Part shown: piece by piece, positions 62,207 to 64,000 of the stretch
Layout of the letters: each line of letters starts with the position of its first letter
How positions within the stretch are numbered: the stretch's first letter is position 1
Source of the DNA: Poa pratensis
Lineage: Eukaryota > Streptophyta > Magnoliopsida > Poales > Poaceae
Length of the DNA stretch: 64,000 bases
Assembly (NCBI GenBank): GCA_947311845.1
Contig: CAMZMU010000027.1
Coordinates: forward strand, 76,918,825 to 76,982,824
Direction: 5' to 3'
Notes under the pieces: generated by a model
The model's input: the letters and a program-made list of their open reading frames with translations, nothing else
What the model was told of the DNA's origin: nothing
Databases searched by the model: none
Translations under genes and position numbers: made by a program

Positions 62207-64000
62207 TGTAACACCCCAAAACTTTGCCCTAATTTTAGTGGTGTTTCCTCACACCTGAAAAACTTTTTCCTTCTATTCCAATTTTTTTTTGCGTGCTCCA
62301 TCGGTTCTTGATGATGCCGTTTGGGTTTCCATGCTTAAATATTCCAAAGGTTCAGCTGAACCACTTTGCCACTGCCAAAATCATCGGCCGATAACCTTCC
62401 CTTTGAACACGAAGACGAAATCCCGAGTTCATCGAACCCTAGTATTCCTCCACCGATTCCACCAAATGATCAAAGGTGATGTCTCCCTTCGCCAAACCCC
62501 TTTGAGTTTCTCCAAGAGCCATGATGGAACCAACTCAAGAGCATGCTCAAACCAGCCACTTCAGCATCGACACCCACCTCACTTTGGGCCCATGCTTTCC
62601 TTAGCCATTTGGGAGACATATCACACCTACCACCGGTTATTTTTGACCAACATTGAGATACACCGATTAAGCACTCCACCACTTGTTAATGCAAAGAGAT
62701 TGCAAGAACCACCTCACCTACTCCCCTGGTTACTCAAATGACCACTCGCCCATCCGTTTGACCCCAGAACCTCTTTTCAACCGCAATGCGAAATTGATCT
62801 GGTTGTAGGACGTTTTGAACACCTAGCCCAAAATCCCACCCATATGTCTCCAAAAAATTACCCCACTCCATAAACCCTCCTTATACACCTAAACACAACC
62901 GTTGGCAAAGGTTTTGGATTTATTTAATTTTGGAAGTTTCTTGCGGGCATTTCGTCGAACAGCGCGCATGCAGTTTTCTTGTTTCTCGGTTTCTAGTTTG
63001 TAGCCCGGTTTGGAGCCAACCAGCTGGCCTCCCTGTCCTTGTCCAGCTCCAGTATATCCCCTGTATGCCACTGCTCGACCAACTCAGCTCCCTATCCACT
63101 CCACCGCCGATCCTATCTAGTTTAGAGCAGAACCGTGGGTACCCTTGTTTGCCACCGACACCGGCCTTCCCCTGCCCTTTAAAACCCTCCCCGAGCTCCT
63201 CTGCGTGCTCTGCTCCTCCCTCTTCCCCTCCCGTAGCCTCTGGCCAGCGAGTGAGCAATCAAACCGAGCTCAATCGAAACCCTAGCCCCGGCCAACCCTA
63301 GCTCACGGTGGTGGTCGCCTTGGCCCTCCTCTGCCCCGGTTGAGCTGCGAGGCCAGCATGGCGTCCTCAAGGACCTCATCCCGCTCCTCTCCCAGCTCGC
63401 GGGCGCTGCAGGTCATCGACGGCAACCATTTCTCCGCGGCAGCCCGCCATGGCCGGGAGAAACGAGCTCGAGCTCGAGCCTCTCCCGCGCGCTTGGCCTT
63501 CCCCGAAACCCTGCCCTGGATGCGGGGGACCGCCGCCACCGTTCGCCATCATCCGCCGGCGCTCCGGCGACCCTATTGGTCGGCGTCGGAGGAGGGCGAC
63601 AGCGACGTCCCCGTCGTCATCCGTACCTCTGCGTGCATGCCCGAGACGACGAAGAGCGTCGTCGACCCTGCACCGAACCGGTACCAGGCCGGCCCTCCCT
63701 GCCAGCCCCTGTCGCCAGCGTCCTCCTGGCGGCCCAACTCGCCAGCGGCCCAAGCCAGCCGCGCCAGGCCGTCTCGCTCGCCCGCGCGTCGCGCAGCGCG
63801 TGAAGGCCCAGCGACGGCCCAAGTCGCGCGGCGACGCGGCCCGTGTGGTTTTTTTTCAGCGCGATCTGTTTTTCTTTTTCCTGGTGAGCAGCAAATAGCT
63901 ATCGGTCGCACATCGACAACTTTTGAACCGTAGCTCCGTTTTAGTCGATTCAAATTTGTAAATTCCTAGTTTGAGAAGCTCTGTCCAGTAGTATCAGTTT
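62207..64000 (+). repeat. 3' LTR of element L, first 1.8 kb
   Basis: Begins TGTAACACCCC and matches 45951-46530 joined to 56000-57220 with scattered substitutions and small indels. It is uninterrupted across the Tat C insertion point (CTTTTCAACCGCAATG near 62780), which proves that insertion. It continues past the window. Confidence 0.9.

Larger units (their letters stand above)
45951..64000 (+). mobile_element. Element L: non-autonomous Tekay-type element with long LTRs
   Basis: 5' LTR at 45951-46530 plus 56000-59695 (4.28 kb once the Tat C insertion is removed), PBS at 59701, a 2.5 kb interior with one 191-codon ORF, hairpin, PPT, and a 3' LTR from 62207 that runs off the window. No gag, PR, RT, RNase H or integrase motif is visible. 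LTR start TGTAACACCCC, tRNA-Met PBS, hairpin and PPT all match the Tekay-type elements elsewhere here. It must be mobilised in trans. GTTTC (45946-45950) is the expected 5' target duplication. Confidence 0.85.

Noticed and set aside
1..64000. CRISPR array, bacterial operon or phage system
   Set aside because: Repeats here are LTRs, palindrome clusters or long inverted repeats. Splice sites, TATA boxes and plant retrotransposon domains show nuclear plant DNA.

Overview
The window is a gene-poor, retrotransposon-dense stretch of plant nuclear DNA. The elements (Tekay-type chromoviruses with 3-4 kb LTRs, Tat-clade and Athila-like Ty3/gypsy elements, a Maximus/SIRE-like Ty1/copia LTR and a plant Mutator-like transposase end) and their nesting suggest a large grass genome, probably Pooideae (wheat/barley/oat/ryegrass type). 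That assignment is inference. I see no rRNA, tRNA, CRISPR or bacterial-type gene. Almost every long reading frame belongs to a transposable element.

Layout. 1-470: end of an LTR that interrupts the next element. 471-9752: a decayed Tekay chromovirus (element A: truncated 5' LTR, PBS, broken gag-PR-RT-RNaseH-IN-chromodomain, complete 3.3 kb 3' LTR), inserted into the last exons of a MULE transposase (9753-10416). 10417-15410: the only non-retrotransposon segment. It holds alternating inverted repeats (10845-12062), a small TATA-led ORF of unknown function (13126-13581) and a two-exon GRF zinc-finger pseudogene on the minus strand with a second, partial copy of its last exon. 15411-16543 plus 34379-35759: an Athila-like gag fragment and its LTR, split by a tandem array. 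16544-34373: that array, LTR-internal-LTR-internal-LTR, on the minus strand, with one 5-bp target duplication (GTTAG). It is a Tekay-type family that carries an upstream accessory ORF (ORF0), gag and part of protease but has lost RT, RNase H and integrase. 35760-40726: 3' part and 3' LTR of a Maximus-like copia element. 40727-45950: a decayed Tat-clade pol (minus), interrupted by a solo LTR (42167-43975). 45951-64000: a non-autonomous Tekay-type element whose 4.3 kb 5' LTR is split by a young Tat-clade element (46531-55994). Its short interior encodes only one 191-residue protein.

The nesting can be ordered from target duplications: Tat B, then the Maximus-like element and the non-autonomous Tekay-type element inside it; the Athila-like element inside Maximus; the tandem array inside the Athila LTR; and Tat C inside the non-autonomous Tekay-type LTR. 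Tat C is the youngest datable insertion, because its LTRs differ at only about three positions.

The most interesting signals: (i) Tat C has gag-protease and pol in one continuous frame broken by a single UAG, immediately followed by the pol AUG; (ii) a perfect 8-bp stem with a GGA loop sits just upstream of the polypurine tract in three different Tekay-type families, with a compensatory base-pair change; (iii) ORF0-like accessory proteins are retained in non-autonomous elements that have lost pol, or both gag and pol; (iv) clusters of CCGGAA..TTCCGG-type palindromes occur in the LTRs of a gypsy and a copia element; (v) alternating inverted repeats could make long double-stranded RNA.
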